From NCBI GenBank assembly GCA_022823185.1, contig JAJDXQ010000036.1, forward strand, positions 62,001 through 126,000: a DNA stretch of 64,000 bases. Reading direction: 5' to 3'. The stretch comes from Caldilineaceae bacterium (GTDB lineage: Bacteria > Chloroflexota > Anaerolineae > Caldilineales > Caldilineaceae). The translations under genes and the position numbers were made by a program. Shown here piece by piece: positions 15,785 through 24,350 of the stretch (position 1 is its first letter; each line of letters begins with the position of its first letter). A model generated the notes under the pieces. That model searched no databases, was not told where the DNA came from, and worked only from the letters and a program-made list of their open reading frames with translations.

Positions 15785-17542
15785 TTATCTACGCCAGGGC
15801 AAGGCGAGTGTGGGCGTGTTGGTGTAGCGGTCGGTGGTGATGTGGAGTCGGGCGCCGGCGCCGGGGGCGAGGTTGACGTCGAATGTGTCGCAGGAGATGT
15901 CGAAGGTTTGGTCGTTGCTGGCGACAGTGCCGAACTGGTGCTCGGCGTAAGCGCCAGCCTGGACTGTGACACGGCGGCCAGATGTTTGGCTGGTGTTGAC
16001 GAGTGTCAGGGTGACGGAGTCGTCGGTGAGCTTCTGGACGAGGGCAGCGACGTCGGGCGGGATGCCGGCGCGTCTCTGGTCGGGGTCGAAGTAGCGTAGG
16101 CGGGCGTGGAGCGGGCCGCCGGTGCGTCCTGTGGGCAGGCCGCCGAGCATGAGCCTGGTCAGGTTCTCGGTGACGGCGGGGTTGATGTGGTTCATGTCGT
16201 CGGAAAGGCGTGTGTCCGGGGTGGCCGTGTCGGCGCGCATGACCTCGAGGTTCTGCCTGAGCCGGTCGAAGTCTGAGAGGAGCGCCTGTTCGGGGAAGCC
16301 GGGGTTGTCGCCTTCGAGGAACTGGATCCAGGGGTCATCGGCGAGGAGGTCGCGGTGCGCCGAGTCCATGGACCAGTAGTAGACTTCAAGCGCTCCGGAG
16401 GTGAAGGGGTGGGGCTGGAAGTCGTACCAGTCCTCCGCACCAAAGTAGTCGCCGTAGGCGTTGGGATACATGAGCTGACCGTCGATTTCACGGGCGTTGG
16501 CGTTAATGTGGTCGATGACGCCGCGCCACGTGTCGGCGTAGCGGCGGTCGCCTGTGAGGATCGTGGCGTTGCCGAAGCCGTGAATGGCGCGGGTGTGGAA
16601 GTAGGTGCGGTGCGCGAGCTCGCCGGTCTGGGGCACAGTGACGGTGAAGCCCCATCCGTAGACGCCGCCGTACCAGCGGCCGCCGCATGCGCTGCCGATG
16701 ACACCGTCGAGGCCGACGTTGGTGGGGATGATGCCGCCGTTCTGGCGCGTGCGTTCGACCCATTGGTCGACATAGTCGACGATCCACTGGCGGTATTTGT
16801 CTTCGTGCGCGAGCATGAAGGCGTTGAGGGGCAGGATGGTGGCGGCCATGTTGATGGGGTGGTCGCCGACGACGTCGTTGTAGTCTTTGAAGTGGGCGAT
16901 CATTTCGTCGTAGCTGCGTTCACCGTGCCCAAGGCGGAAGCGCCCTTCCACTTCGATGGGGTCGCCGGCCCAGTCGAGGCCGGTGGCTTTGCGGAGCAGG
17001 GGACCGCGACTGCCGTTGAACATGCTGCGGATCAGCTTGCGTTCGGGGTCGTAGTTCGTGGCAATCGGGTCTTCGTCCATGTAGAAGCCGGCGAAGCGGC
17101 GGCAGCGAAGCTGGAATTTGGGGTCGTCGGGGTCGGAGAGGCCCTGGAGGAAGAAGGCGGAGAAGCCTTCGCCGTTGTGGAACCAGTCGAACATGACTGG
17201 GAATTCTTTGAAGTACATGCCGTCGCGTGCCATTGGCACTTCGACGGTTTTTGCTTCTGTGTACTGTTGGAGGTGGCCTTCCCAGCCGAGTTTGTAGAGG
17301 TCGAGGATGTCGTCGTCGGCGCCGAGGGCGTGGAGCATGGTCCAGTTGAGGATATTCTCGGCGGCGTCGTCGGGGCCGTCGTCGCCGCCCCAGCGGGGCA
17401 CGCAGAGGAGGTAGCCGCGGCTGTCGAAGTAGTGTTCGAAGAAGGCGCGGCATCCTTCGGCCTGTTCGCGAAGGAGTCTTCGTTGGAGCAGGGCCCAGTG
17501 GGGTGGGGGCATTGGAGTGGTGATATTCAGTGTGGTGGTCAT
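15785..17542 (-). CDS. Conserved protein of unknown function, possibly (alpha/alpha)-barrel carbohydrate-active
   Basis: A 585-residue soluble protein with no signal peptide. The central part is rich in Trp, Tyr, His and Gly (for example GRWYGGVYGWGF near residue 300 and YGDYFGAEDWYDF near 375), spaced between helices as in six-hairpin glycosidases and polysaccharide lyases. The last 100 residues look like a beta-sandwich (VTLTLVNTSQTSGRRVTV). I do not recognise a specific family. A role in degrading or modifying a glycan is suggested only by composition and by the many carbohydrate genes around it. AAGGGA lies 8 nt before ATG 17542. It is transcribed convergently to the shikimate dehydrogenase-like gene. 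Confidence 0.8.
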   Translation of the reverse strand: MTTTLNITTPMPPPHWALLQRRLLREQAEGCRAFFEHYFDSRGYLLCVPRWGGDDGPDDAAENILNWTMLHALGADDDILDLYKLGWEGHLQQYTEAKTVEVPMARDGMYFKEFPVMFDWFHNGEGFSAFFLQGLSDPDDPKFQLRCRRFAGFYMDEDPIATNYDPERKLIRSMFNGSRGPLLRKATGLDWAGDPIEVEGRFRLGHGERSYDEMIAHFKDYNDVVGDHPINMAATILPLNAFMLAHEDKYRQWIVDYVDQWVERTRQNGGIIPTNVGLDGVIGSACGGRWYGGVYGWGFTVTVPQTGELAHRTYFHTRAIHGFGNATILTGDRRYADTWRGVIDHINANAREIDGQLMYPNAYGDYFGAEDWYDFQPHPFTSGALEVYYWSMDSAHRDLLADDPWIQFLEGDNPGFPEQALLSDFDRLRQNLEVMRADTATPDTRLSDDMNHINPAVTENLTRLMLGGLPTGRTGGPLHARLRYFDPDQRRAGIPPDVAALVQKLTDDSVTLTLVNTSQTSGRRVTVQAGAYAEHQFGTVASNDQTFDISCDTFDVNLAPGAGARLHITTDRYTNTPTLALPWRR

Positions 17543-17615
17543 TCTGTCGTTCCCTTTGGCTGAAATCGGCTTCTGTTTGACCTGTGATGGTCACGGAAAA
17601 GGGCAGAGGGCAATG

Positions 17616-17646
17616 ATCCGCGAAGATCGCGAAGTGTCGCGAAGAG
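17616..17646. repeat. Intergenic periodic repeat, type B copy 2
   Basis: ATCCGCGAAGATCGCGAAG followed by TGTCGCGAAG: three imperfect copies of a GCGAAG-containing unit, similar to 11873-11895 and 53405-53426. Confidence 0.55.
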
Positions 17647-17688
17647 AGGCAACGGCAAGTGAACTCCGAAAGGGGCGGCGCTGGTGGT

Positions 17689-18807
17689 TCATGGGTTGGC
17701 GGGCTGGCGGGATTTCGCTTTCAGGAAGACGGCAATGGTGGCGAAGGCGGCGATGACGCCCTGGACTGAGACGGCGAAGCGGGGGTTGACGGTTTGGGCG
17801 AGTGAGCCGGTGACAAGCTCGCCGGGCAGGCCGATGCCCTGGCTCAAGGATACGGTGCTCATGGCGCGGCCGCGCATTTCGTTGCTGGAGGAGCTGAGCA
17901 GGATGACGTTGCGCATGGTGTAGAAGCCGGCCTGGCCTACGCCTGCCAGGAATTGAAGCAGCATGGCCAGGTGGAAAAACGGCGCGAGGGCAAAGAGGAC
18001 CCAGGCGACGCATTGGAGCAGTGATCCGGCGGCGAAGATTGCTTGGAAGGAGAGACGGCGGCGCAGGCGTTGGGTGAGAAAGAGGCCTACAAAGGAGCCG
18101 AGGCTGAAGCTGCCGTTCAACATGCCGAGGCCGATGGCGCCCCGGTCGAATACATCGCGGGCGAAGACTGGCATGAGGCTGAGGGCGGGAAAGACGAGAA
18201 CGTTGATGAGCGCAGAGACGGCGACGACGGTGAGCAGGCCGGGGTTGCCGCGCAAATAGGCTATACCTCCAGCGATTGAGTTCCAGACGCCGCCTTCGGC
18301 GACCGGTGTTGTCTGGGGCAGCTGGAGGCGGCCGAGCCAGACGAGAAGGACGATGTTGAGTCCGGTCAGCGCGATGAGGGCGTTGATGCCGGCGGCGGTC
18401 CCGTAGTAGTCGAGGAGCCAGCCGGCAAGGTAGGCGCCGGCGCCGAGCAGAATGCTGTGGGTAAGGGCTTCGAGGAGCATGGCGTCGGGGGTGAGGCGGT
18501 TGCCGAGGAGGTCGGGCACGAGCGCGGCGCGGGCGGGCGCGTCGACTGTCCAGGCGGCTCCGATGATGAAGGCGGCGGCGGTGATCTGCCAGGCGCTGAG
18601 TTTTCCGTTTTGGAAGAGGAGGAGGAGCGAAAGGCAGGCGGCGAAGATCACGAGCTGGCTCAGAATGAGGGTAGTTCGTCTTCCGAGGCGGTCGCCGATG
18701 AAGCCGGCGAAGCCGCCGAGGGCGAGCTGGGCGGCGCGACGCCAGAAGGTGAGCAGGGTCACCGCGAGCGCGGAGTCGGTCATATCGAGGACGACGACGC
18801 CGGCCAC
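17689..18807 (-). CDS. MFS transporter
   Basis: A major facilitator superfamily transporter of at least 372 residues with 10-12 hydrophobic spans. The loop 2-3 signature is read as GFIGDRLGRRTTLI near residue 36, typical of exporters of the MdfA/EmrD/DHA type. The first methionine-type start (GTG at 18807) would delete part of span 1. In-frame coding-like sequence continues upstream (RHLLLSSVLWWQTYSIWVVV) as far as a CTG at 18924, which overlaps the ThuA stop (CTGA). The true start is therefore probably near 18924, with a non-standard codon. The substrate is unknown. Confidence 0.85.
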   Translation of the reverse strand: MAGVVVLDMTDSALAVTLLTFWRRAAQLALGGFAGFIGDRLGRRTTLILSQLVIFAACLSLLLLFQNGKLSAWQITAAAFIIGAAWTVDAPARAALVPDLLGNRLTPDAMLLEALTHSILLGAGAYLAGWLLDYYGTAAGINALIALTGLNIVLLVWLGRLQLPQTTPVAEGGVWNSIAGGIAYLRGNPGLLTVVAVSALINVLVFPALSLMPVFARDVFDRGAIGLGMLNGSFSLGSFVGLFLTQRLRRRLSFQAIFAAGSLLQCVAWVLFALAPFFHLAMLLQFLAGVGQAGFYTMRNVILLSSSSNEMRGRAMSTVSLSQGIGLPGELVTGSLAQTVNPRFAVSVQGVIAAFATIAVFLKAKSRQPANP

Positions 18808-18920
18808 GACGACCCAGATGGAGTAGGTTTGCCACCAGAGAACGCTGCTGAGCAGAAGGTGGCGGTAGGTTGGCCGCGCGAGCGGGGCAAGAAGGCCGGC
18901 GCTGCCTTCCTCGGAGTGCG

Positions 18921-19577
18921 TCAGTCTGCGGCTCCGTTGGCGGCCCAGAGCGCGCCCTGCCGCATCATCTTCTGTACGGCTGGCCGCGTGAAGGTGTCGG
19001 AGGTGTGGCCGAGCGTGGTGTAGAAGACGCGTCCTTGGCCGTAAGGCTTAACCCAGGCCATGGGTTGCGGCCTATCGGCCCACTGGGCGCTTGCCAGGAT
19101 GTGGATTGCGGGGTCCCAAGCGGTGATGTAGATTTCGTCGTCGACCTCAAAGTCGTCAATGCCCTGCATGACGGGGTGGGAGTCGTCGGCGACGTTGACG
19201 GTGAAGGTAAGGCCGGGCGGGTGCCAGTTTGCATGGCCGCCGAGCAGGTCTGCGGCTCTGCCGCCGATCCACCAACCAGTGCCGTGTACGCCAACGAGCC
19301 CTTTGCCTGATGCGACGAAGTTGACGAGGCCGTCTTCCTGTTCGGTGGAAAGTTCGGAGTGGTAGGTGACGGAGCCGTCGTCGTGGCGTTGCGAACGGGT
19401 GAAGCCGGTTCCGAGAACGCAAACGTCCTGACTGGCGAGGGAGGGGGAGGCAAAGATGTCCTTGTCGTCGGTCACGGTTACGTTGATGGCGGGGTCGTCA
19501 CCGAGGAAGCCGGCGATGACATCGGCGCTGGAGGCGAAGCCGTGATTGGCGCCGGAGAGGATGAGGACGTTGGTCAT
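18921..19577 (-). CDS. ThuA domain-containing protein
   Basis: A 218-residue protein of the ThuA (trehalose utilisation) class, a glutamine-amidotransferase-like fold. Typical segments are the opening VLILSGANHGF, KGLVGVHGTGWW near residue 95, SHPVMQGIDDFEVDDEIY near 150 and the C-terminal GRVFYTTLGHTSDTF. The frame is open further upstream, but AAAGG about 8 nt before ATG 19577 marks the start. ThuA proteins occur in sugar catabolic clusters; their biochemical activity is poorly defined. Its stop overlaps the likely start of the MFS gene. Confidence 0.9.
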   Translation of the reverse strand: MTNVLILSGANHGFASSADVIAGFLGDDPAINVTVTDDKDIFASPSLASQDVCVLGTGFTRSQRHDDGSVTYHSELSTEQEDGLVNFVASGKGLVGVHGTGWWIGGRAADLLGGHANWHPPGLTFTVNVADDSHPVMQGIDDFEVDDEIYITAWDPAIHILASAQWADRPQPMAWVKPYGQGRVFYTTLGHTSDTFTRPAVQKMMRQGALWAANGAAD

Positions 19578-19809
19578 GGTCAGGCCTTTCTGGTGGTGTT
19601 CTTGGCGGGCGAAGGAAGGGTTAGGGGAATGATAGCATAGGGCTGGGGGAGGGGGAAACGATGGGGGAGGCAGTATGCGTGGCACTTGGAGGGCATTGGA
19701 GAATGGGTTGGGGGAGGACTCGTGCGCTTGCTTTTCTGGGGGAGTGGGGGCAAGATGCTGAGAGTGAGTCTGGACGAAGTTATCGACGGGTGAGAGAGGG
19801 GGAGGCAAG

Positions 19810-20697
19810 ATGGCGACTGAGGTGATGCAGGGTGTGTATCCGATATTGGTGACGCCGTTTGATGAGGAGTCAAGGGTCGATGAGGAGAGTTTGCGGCGTT
19901 TGATTGAGTTCAATTTGGAGGCGGGCGTTCATGGGTTGGGCGTTGCACTGGGGAGCGAGGTGTATAAGCTCACTGAGGCGGAACGGGGGCGCATGACCCG
20001 CGCTGTTGTGGACCAGGTCGGTGGACGCGTGCCGGTTGTGATCAATACGGGGGCGAACGGGACGGACCTGGCGGTGCATTACAGCAAAATGGCGCAAGAG
20101 AATGGGGCGGATGCGTTGATGGTGCTGCCGCCGTCATTTTTCCCGGCTGGCGCGGAGGAGGTTGCGGGGTATTACCGGGCCATTTCGGACGCTGTGCCAC
20201 TGCCGATTTTTATTCAGGATGTGGCGGCGTCACCGATTTCGGCTGGCCTGGCGAAGCGGCTGGCAGAGGAGTGCGAGTGGGTACAGTACATTAAAGTGGA
20301 GAGCTTTCCGGTTGTGGCGAAGGTGGCTGCGATGGTTGCGGAAGCCGGGGATGCGCTTACGGTTTTCGGAGGCGCGGGCGGCGGATACTTTATTGAGGAG
20401 ATGCGGCGCGGGTCGGTTGGGACAATGCCATTTTGCACACAGCCTGAGGCGTTCGTCGATATTTGGAACCGCGTGCAAGCCGGAGATGAGGCGGGCGCGT
20501 GGGAGACATTCTACAGGCATTTGGCTCCGGTGGCGCGGCTGACGGCACAGGGCGCGGGTCTGTTTCACGGCGTGCATAAGGAGATTCTCGTGCATCGGGG
20601 CGTGATACGGACGGCGGTAGTGCGGGCGCCGGCGCCTTCGCTGGATGCGGTGACGAGGAGGGAGTTGGAGGCGCTGCTGGAGGAGTTGTATCCGTAG
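19810..20697 (+). CDS. Dihydrodipicolinate synthase (DapA) family aldolase
   Basis: A 295-residue TIM-barrel protein of the class I aldolase DapA/NAL family. The Schiff-base lysine is in YIKVES near residue 163. Two DHDPS active-site elements are changed: the TT of GTTGE reads ALGSE, and the catalytic Tyr of YNVP aligns with Gln in IQDVA. It is therefore unlikely to make dihydrodipicolinate and more likely cleaves or dehydrates a 2-keto-3-deoxy sugar acid. GGGAGG precedes ATG 19810 by 6-7 nt. It is followed by an enolase-superfamily gene, and this aldolase plus sugar-acid dehydratase pairing is common in sugar-acid catabolism. Confidence 0.88.
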   Translation: MATEVMQGVYPILVTPFDEESRVDEESLRRLIEFNLEAGVHGLGVALGSEVYKLTEAERGRMTRAVVDQVGGRVPVVINTGANGTDLAVHYSKMAQENGADALMVLPPSFFPAGAEEVAGYYRAISDAVPLPIFIQDVAASPISAGLAKRLAEECEWVQYIKVESFPVVAKVAAMVAEAGDALTVFGGAGGGYFIEEMRRGSVGTMPFCTQPEAFVDIWNRVQAGDEAGAWETFYRHLAPVARLTAQGAGLFHGVHKEILVHRGVIRTAVVRAPAPSLDAVTRRELEALLEELYP

Positions 20698-20796
20698 AAC
20701 TGCGGAGGAACTGCCGTGGTTCGTGGTCCGGAGGGTGCGGCCGAGAGCGAGAGTGCTTTGACAAGAGGGATTTCATGGAAGGAGGGTGGAGGACTG

Positions 20797-21948
20797 ATGA
20801 AGATTGTAGATATTGAGGTGGTTCCTTTTCGGGTAGTGCGGGAGCAGTTTCATCAGGGACGGTTCAGTTTTCCGCGGGAGGTGACCCAGACGCTGACAAA
20901 GGTGGTGACGGACGAGGGGGCTGAGGGGTATTACTTTGGGGGGCACGGGCACGGCGACGCGGATGGGTTGACGCCGGAGGACCGGGCACAGATGGAGGGG
21001 CGGCTGAAGGGTATGGTGGTGGGTGAGGACCCGTATGACAGGGAGCGGTTCTGGCACTGGATGTGGGTGGCGAATGTGCCGGAGCATCTGCTGAGCGCGC
21101 TGGACTGCGCGTTGTGGGATCTGCAGGCGAGGGCGATGGGTGTGCCGCTGTACAAGCTGCTGGGCGGGTGCCGGGACAAGGTAAAGGCGTACGCGAGCAC
21201 CTTTCCGAATATGGGGAGCGTGGAGGAGTATGCGGCTCATGCGGCGGCGTGCAAGGAGGAGGGGTATACGCACTATAAGATTCACCCGTACTATTTCTGG
21301 AACCCGGTGACGAAGGAGCCGGTTCCGGGCAGGCCTTCGCATATTGAAAAGGATATTGAGGTGTGCCGGGCGGTGCGGGCCGCGGTCGGCGATGATATGG
21401 TGCTGAGCTTTGATCCGTGGGGCACGTACCGGACGTATGAGGAGGCGTACAAGGTGGGGCGCGTGCTGGAGGAGCTGGGATTCTACTGGTATGAGCACCC
21501 GATGAATGAGTACCGGGTTCAGCCGTATATCAAGCTGTGCCGGGAGCTGGACATTCCGATTCTGTCGCCGGAGATTGCGGCGGGCAGTTTGTATACACGG
21601 GCGGACTGGATTTTACGGGGCGCGTCGGACATGACACGGATAGACGTGCTGCGCGGGGGCATTACGGGCGTGCGCAAGATGGCGGCGGTGGCCGAGGCGT
21701 TTGGCGTCCGGTGCGAGATCCATATGAGCGGGTTTGCGAATCTGCAGATTCTGGGGTCTACGAGTGAGGATACGTGCGAGTATTATGAGCGGGGACTGCT
21801 GGCGCCGGGAATTGATTGCAATACGGCGCCGCCTTATCTGGAGGATATTGGAGACAGGATGGACAGTGATGGGTATGTTCATTTGCCCCAGGAGCCTGGG
21901 ATGGGGTATCGGATAAATTGGGACTACATCGAGGATAATCTGGTGTAG
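20797..21948 (+). CDS. Mandelate racemase/muconate lactonizing enzyme family protein
   Basis: A 383-residue enolase-superfamily enzyme. The N-terminal capping domain opens MKIVDIEVVPFRVV. The barrel shows YTHYKIHPYYF near residue 155 (KxK-type base position), the metal-ligand strands LSFDPWG near 205 and YEHPMNE near 232, and SPEIAAG near 258. Near the C-terminus EIHMSGFANL carries a His. Such enzymes usually dehydrate acid sugars. The frame is open upstream to 20716, but GGAGG 4 nt before ATG 20797 and the family's usual N-terminus fix the start. It is co-directional with the DapA-like aldolase, 99 nt downstream of it. Confidence 0.88.
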   Translation: MKIVDIEVVPFRVVREQFHQGRFSFPREVTQTLTKVVTDEGAEGYYFGGHGHGDADGLTPEDRAQMEGRLKGMVVGEDPYDRERFWHWMWVANVPEHLLSALDCALWDLQARAMGVPLYKLLGGCRDKVKAYASTFPNMGSVEEYAAHAAACKEEGYTHYKIHPYYFWNPVTKEPVPGRPSHIEKDIEVCRAVRAAVGDDMVLSFDPWGTYRTYEEAYKVGRVLEELGFYWYEHPMNEYRVQPYIKLCRELDIPILSPEIAAGSLYTRADWILRGASDMTRIDVLRGGITGVRKMAAVAEAFGVRCEIHMSGFANLQILGSTSEDTCEYYERGLLAPGIDCNTAPPYLEDIGDRMDSDGYVHLPQEPGMGYRINWDYIEDNLV

Positions 21949-22027
21949 GGGAACAGCGGGGGAACTGCGAAGAACGGCGGGGGTACTGCGGGGGAGTGGG
22001 AGACAGACGGGGCGGACCAGGAAGGGC

Positions 22028-23053
22028 TCAGAAGGCTACGCCGAGTTTGACGTTTTCTTCGGGCGCCGCGGCGATTTTGGGGTAGGCGTGGAGCAGGTCG
22101 TCGAAGGGGACGACGGGCTGGACGACGGGTTCTGATTTGAGACTACCGTCGCAGAGGAGGCGCCAGACGACTGAGAAGAGGCGGTTTTCGTCCCAGTTGG
22201 GGTATTCGGGGTTTGGTTCGCTGCAGGCGCGGGAGAATACAATGGTGGGGCGGTTGAAGTGGGCTTCGGCGCCCAGGTCGAGGCCTGCGGGGTAGCTGCC
22301 GGGCCAGGCGCCGGCGACGACTGTGCCGAGGTAGGCGACGCCGCGCAGGGCGGCCTGGAGGGCGGAGTAGTGGCCGCTGTAATCGACGCAGACGTCGGCC
22401 CCGCGTTTGGCGGTGGCGAGCTTGATTTCGAGGCCGGCATCGCAGGCGGCGGGGTCGAGGACGAGGTCGGCTCCGCACTCTTCGGCGACATCGCGGCGTA
22501 GGGGGATGGGGTCAACGGCGATGACGGGATGCGCGCCGGCGAGCTTGGCGAGCTGAACGACGAAGAGGCCGATGGCGCCCATGCCGAAGACGGCGACAGC
22601 GTCGCCGATGCGGATGTGGCCGTCGCGGACGGCGCCGAGGGCGAAGTCGGCGGGGTCGAGGCATACGGCGGCCTGCCATGGGACGCCGTCGGGGAGTTTG
22701 CGGGCGCGCGCGGCGGGCCAGACGTGTTCCTGGCGGAAGGAGCCGTGTGCGAAGACGGTCTCGCCAAGGTCGAAGTCGTGTACGTCCGAGCCTTTTTCGA
22801 TGATTTCACCGACACACATGTTGCCGAGACCGCTGGGGTAGGTGACCATCTGGCTTTCGTGGGTGAAGATGTGGAGATCGCCGTCGTAGTTGCCGCGATG
22901 GCCGGCGTAGCCTTGGAACATAGCCATTTCGGAGCCGTGTTTGGCGGCGCCGAAGCGGCTGCGGACGCGTATCTGGTCGGGTGCGAGGGGAGGGCTCTGG
23001 TAGTCGCGGAAGGCGACCTGTTCGCGGGCGGGGGCGATGAGTTCGGTGGGCAT
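22028..23053 (-). CDS. Zinc-binding alcohol dehydrogenase family protein
   Basis: A 341-residue medium-chain dehydrogenase/reductase. The catalytic domain has GLGNMCVGEIIEKGSD, where the usual GHE motif is altered, and the Rossmann motif is VAVFGMGAIGLFVVQLAKLAGA near residue 167. The lack of the normal zinc-ligand GHE suggests an atypical or zinc-independent member. The frame extends upstream to 23410, but AGGAG 7 nt before ATG 23053 and the loss of coding character upstream set the start. It is divergent from the ornithine cyclodeaminase-like gene, with a shared promoter region at 23258-23317. Confidence 0.85.
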   Translation of the reverse strand: MPTELIAPAREQVAFRDYQSPPLAPDQIRVRSRFGAAKHGSEMAMFQGYAGHRGNYDGDLHIFTHESQMVTYPSGLGNMCVGEIIEKGSDVHDFDLGETVFAHGSFRQEHVWPAARARKLPDGVPWQAAVCLDPADFALGAVRDGHIRIGDAVAVFGMGAIGLFVVQLAKLAGAHPVIAVDPIPLRRDVAEECGADLVLDPAACDAGLEIKLATAKRGADVCVDYSGHYSALQAALRGVAYLGTVVAGAWPGSYPAGLDLGAEAHFNRPTIVFSRACSEPNPEYPNWDENRLFSVVWRLLCDGSLKSEPVVQPVVPFDDLLHAYPKIAAAPEENVKLGVAF

Positions 23054-23257
23054 GGCGTTTCTCCTGGGAGGGCGGGCGATTGGAGCTGGCGTCAGGGACG
23101 GCTGCCATCGACGCTGCCGGTTTGGGTTTGGTGACAGGCTGTTCTCTGTCCAGGCTTCAGCGATAACGGTGGTATGGGTTCTGGCGCCGAATCCGCTGGG
23201 CAGTTGTACTGAGGCTTCATCTGGCAGGTTGGCGAATCCGGTAATTGGATAGACTGA

Positions 23258-23287
23258 ATTGTACCCCTTTTCGAGGAAGCAGGGCAA
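23258..23287 (-). promoter_or_regulatory. Sigma70-like promoter for the zinc dehydrogenase (TTGCCC-18-TACAAT)
   Basis: On the minus strand the -35 is 23287-23282 (TTGCCC, 4/6) and the -10 is 23263-23258 (TACAAT, 5/6), spaced 18 nt. The leader to ATG 23053 would be about 200 nt. Confidence 0.55.
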
Positions 23288-23317
23288 TTGTGTTGCTTCG
23301 ATCCTCTGTGCTATTCT
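23288..23317 (+). promoter_or_regulatory. Sigma70-like promoter for the ornithine cyclodeaminase-like gene (TTGTGT-18-TATTCT)
   Basis: The -35 is 23288-23293 (3/6) and the -10 is 23312-23317 (4/6), spaced 18 nt, and ATG follows at 23364. Its -35 abuts the -35 of the divergent promoter. Confidence 0.4.
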
Positions 23318-23363
23318 TTCTCCGCCGAAACAGGACAATTGAACAATAGGGTGGGAGACAACT

Positions 23364-24350
23364 ATGCCTCTCTGGTTAGCGCGCAGTGACGTGGAAAGCC
23401 TGTTGGACATGCCGGCGGCGATCGAGGCGGTGGCGGAGTCGTACCGACTGGACTATCTGGGGGAGGCAGAGCTGCCTGTCCGCACGAACATACCGGTCGC
23501 CCGGCATGAAGGAAGCCTGATGTCGATGCCTGCCTATCTGGGCGGGGAGATGGATGCGCTGGGCGCGAAGCTGATCTCCTTCTACGGAACGAATCCATCG
23601 GTGCGAGGGCTGCCTGCGGTGCAAGGGAGTGTAATGCTTTTTGACGGCAGGAACGGGGCGCTGTTGGCGCTCATGGATGCCGGGTTTCTGACGGCTATGC
23701 GCACGGGCGCGTCGGGCGGAGTGGCGGCCCGCTACCTGGCGAGAGAGGATGCACGAACGTTGACGATCTTTGGGAGCGGGGCGGCGGCGCCGTACCAGGT
23801 GGAGGCGGCTGTATGCGAGCGGGAAATTGAACAGATCTTTGTGTTGTCCCGTAAACCTGCGCATGCAGAGGCTATGGCGGCCACCCTGGCGCGAGACTTG
23901 GAAATCGAAGCCAGCGCTACCGACGATATCGAGATGGCAGTAGGGGCGGCTGACATACTGGTTACAGCCACGAGCGCGCATGAGCCGCTCTTCGAGGGTG
24001 GTCTGCTGCGGCCCGGCGTTCATATTACGGGGATTGGTTCGCATCTTCCCTACGCGAGTGAGGTTGACGCGGAGACGCTGAAGCGGGCCAAGGTTGTCGT
24101 TGATCAGATGGACGCTTGCCTGGCCGAGGCTGGCGACCTAATCCGTCCGATCGAAGATGGTTTGTACAGTGCTGAGCGGATTCATGCGGCGATGGGCGCG
24201 ATTATCGCCGGGGACCGACCCGGCAGGCAGAACGAGGAAGAGATCACCTTCTTCAAGTCGGTTGGTCTGGCGGCGCAAGACGTGGCGGTTGCCAAGGTTG
24301 TCTATGAGAGGGCTGTGGAGCAGGGCGCTGGCATCAGGTTGGACGGGTGA
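23364..24350 (+). CDS. Ornithine cyclodeaminase/mu-crystallin family protein
   Basis: A 328-residue protein of the OCD/mu-crystallin family, which contains cyclodeaminases, ketimine reductases and alanine dehydrogenases using NAD(P). Characteristic segments are [10 protein letters not shown]-type (read [19 protein letters not shown] near residue 110), the Rossmann segment [16 protein letters not shown] near 135 and [11 protein letters not shown] near 228. Length is normal. The stop overlaps the next gene (TGATG), so it is translationally coupled to the acetyltransferase. The specific substrate is uncertain. Confidence 0.88.
   Translation: MPLWLARSDVESLLDMPAAIEAVAESYRLDYLGEAELPVRTNIPVARHEGSLMSMPAYLGGEMDALGAKLISFYGTNPSVRGLPAVQGSVMLFDGRNGALLALMDAGFLTAMRTGASGGVAARYLAREDARTLTIFGSGAAAPYQVEAAVCEREIEQIFVLSRKPAHAEAMAATLARDLEIEASATDDIEMAVGAADILVTATSAHEPLFEGGLLRPGVHITGIGSHLPYASEVDAETLKRAKVVVDQMDACLAEAGDLIRPIEDGLYSAERIHAAMGAIIAGDRPGRQNEEEITFFKSVGLAAQDVAVAKVVYERAVEQGAGIRLDG

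Larger units (their letters stand above)
23054..23363. other. Divergent intergenic region
   Basis: A 310-bp gene-free stretch between divergent genes. It contains two back-to-back promoter-like sequences (23258-23287 minus and 23288-23317 plus). Nothing else is evident. Confidence 0.6.
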
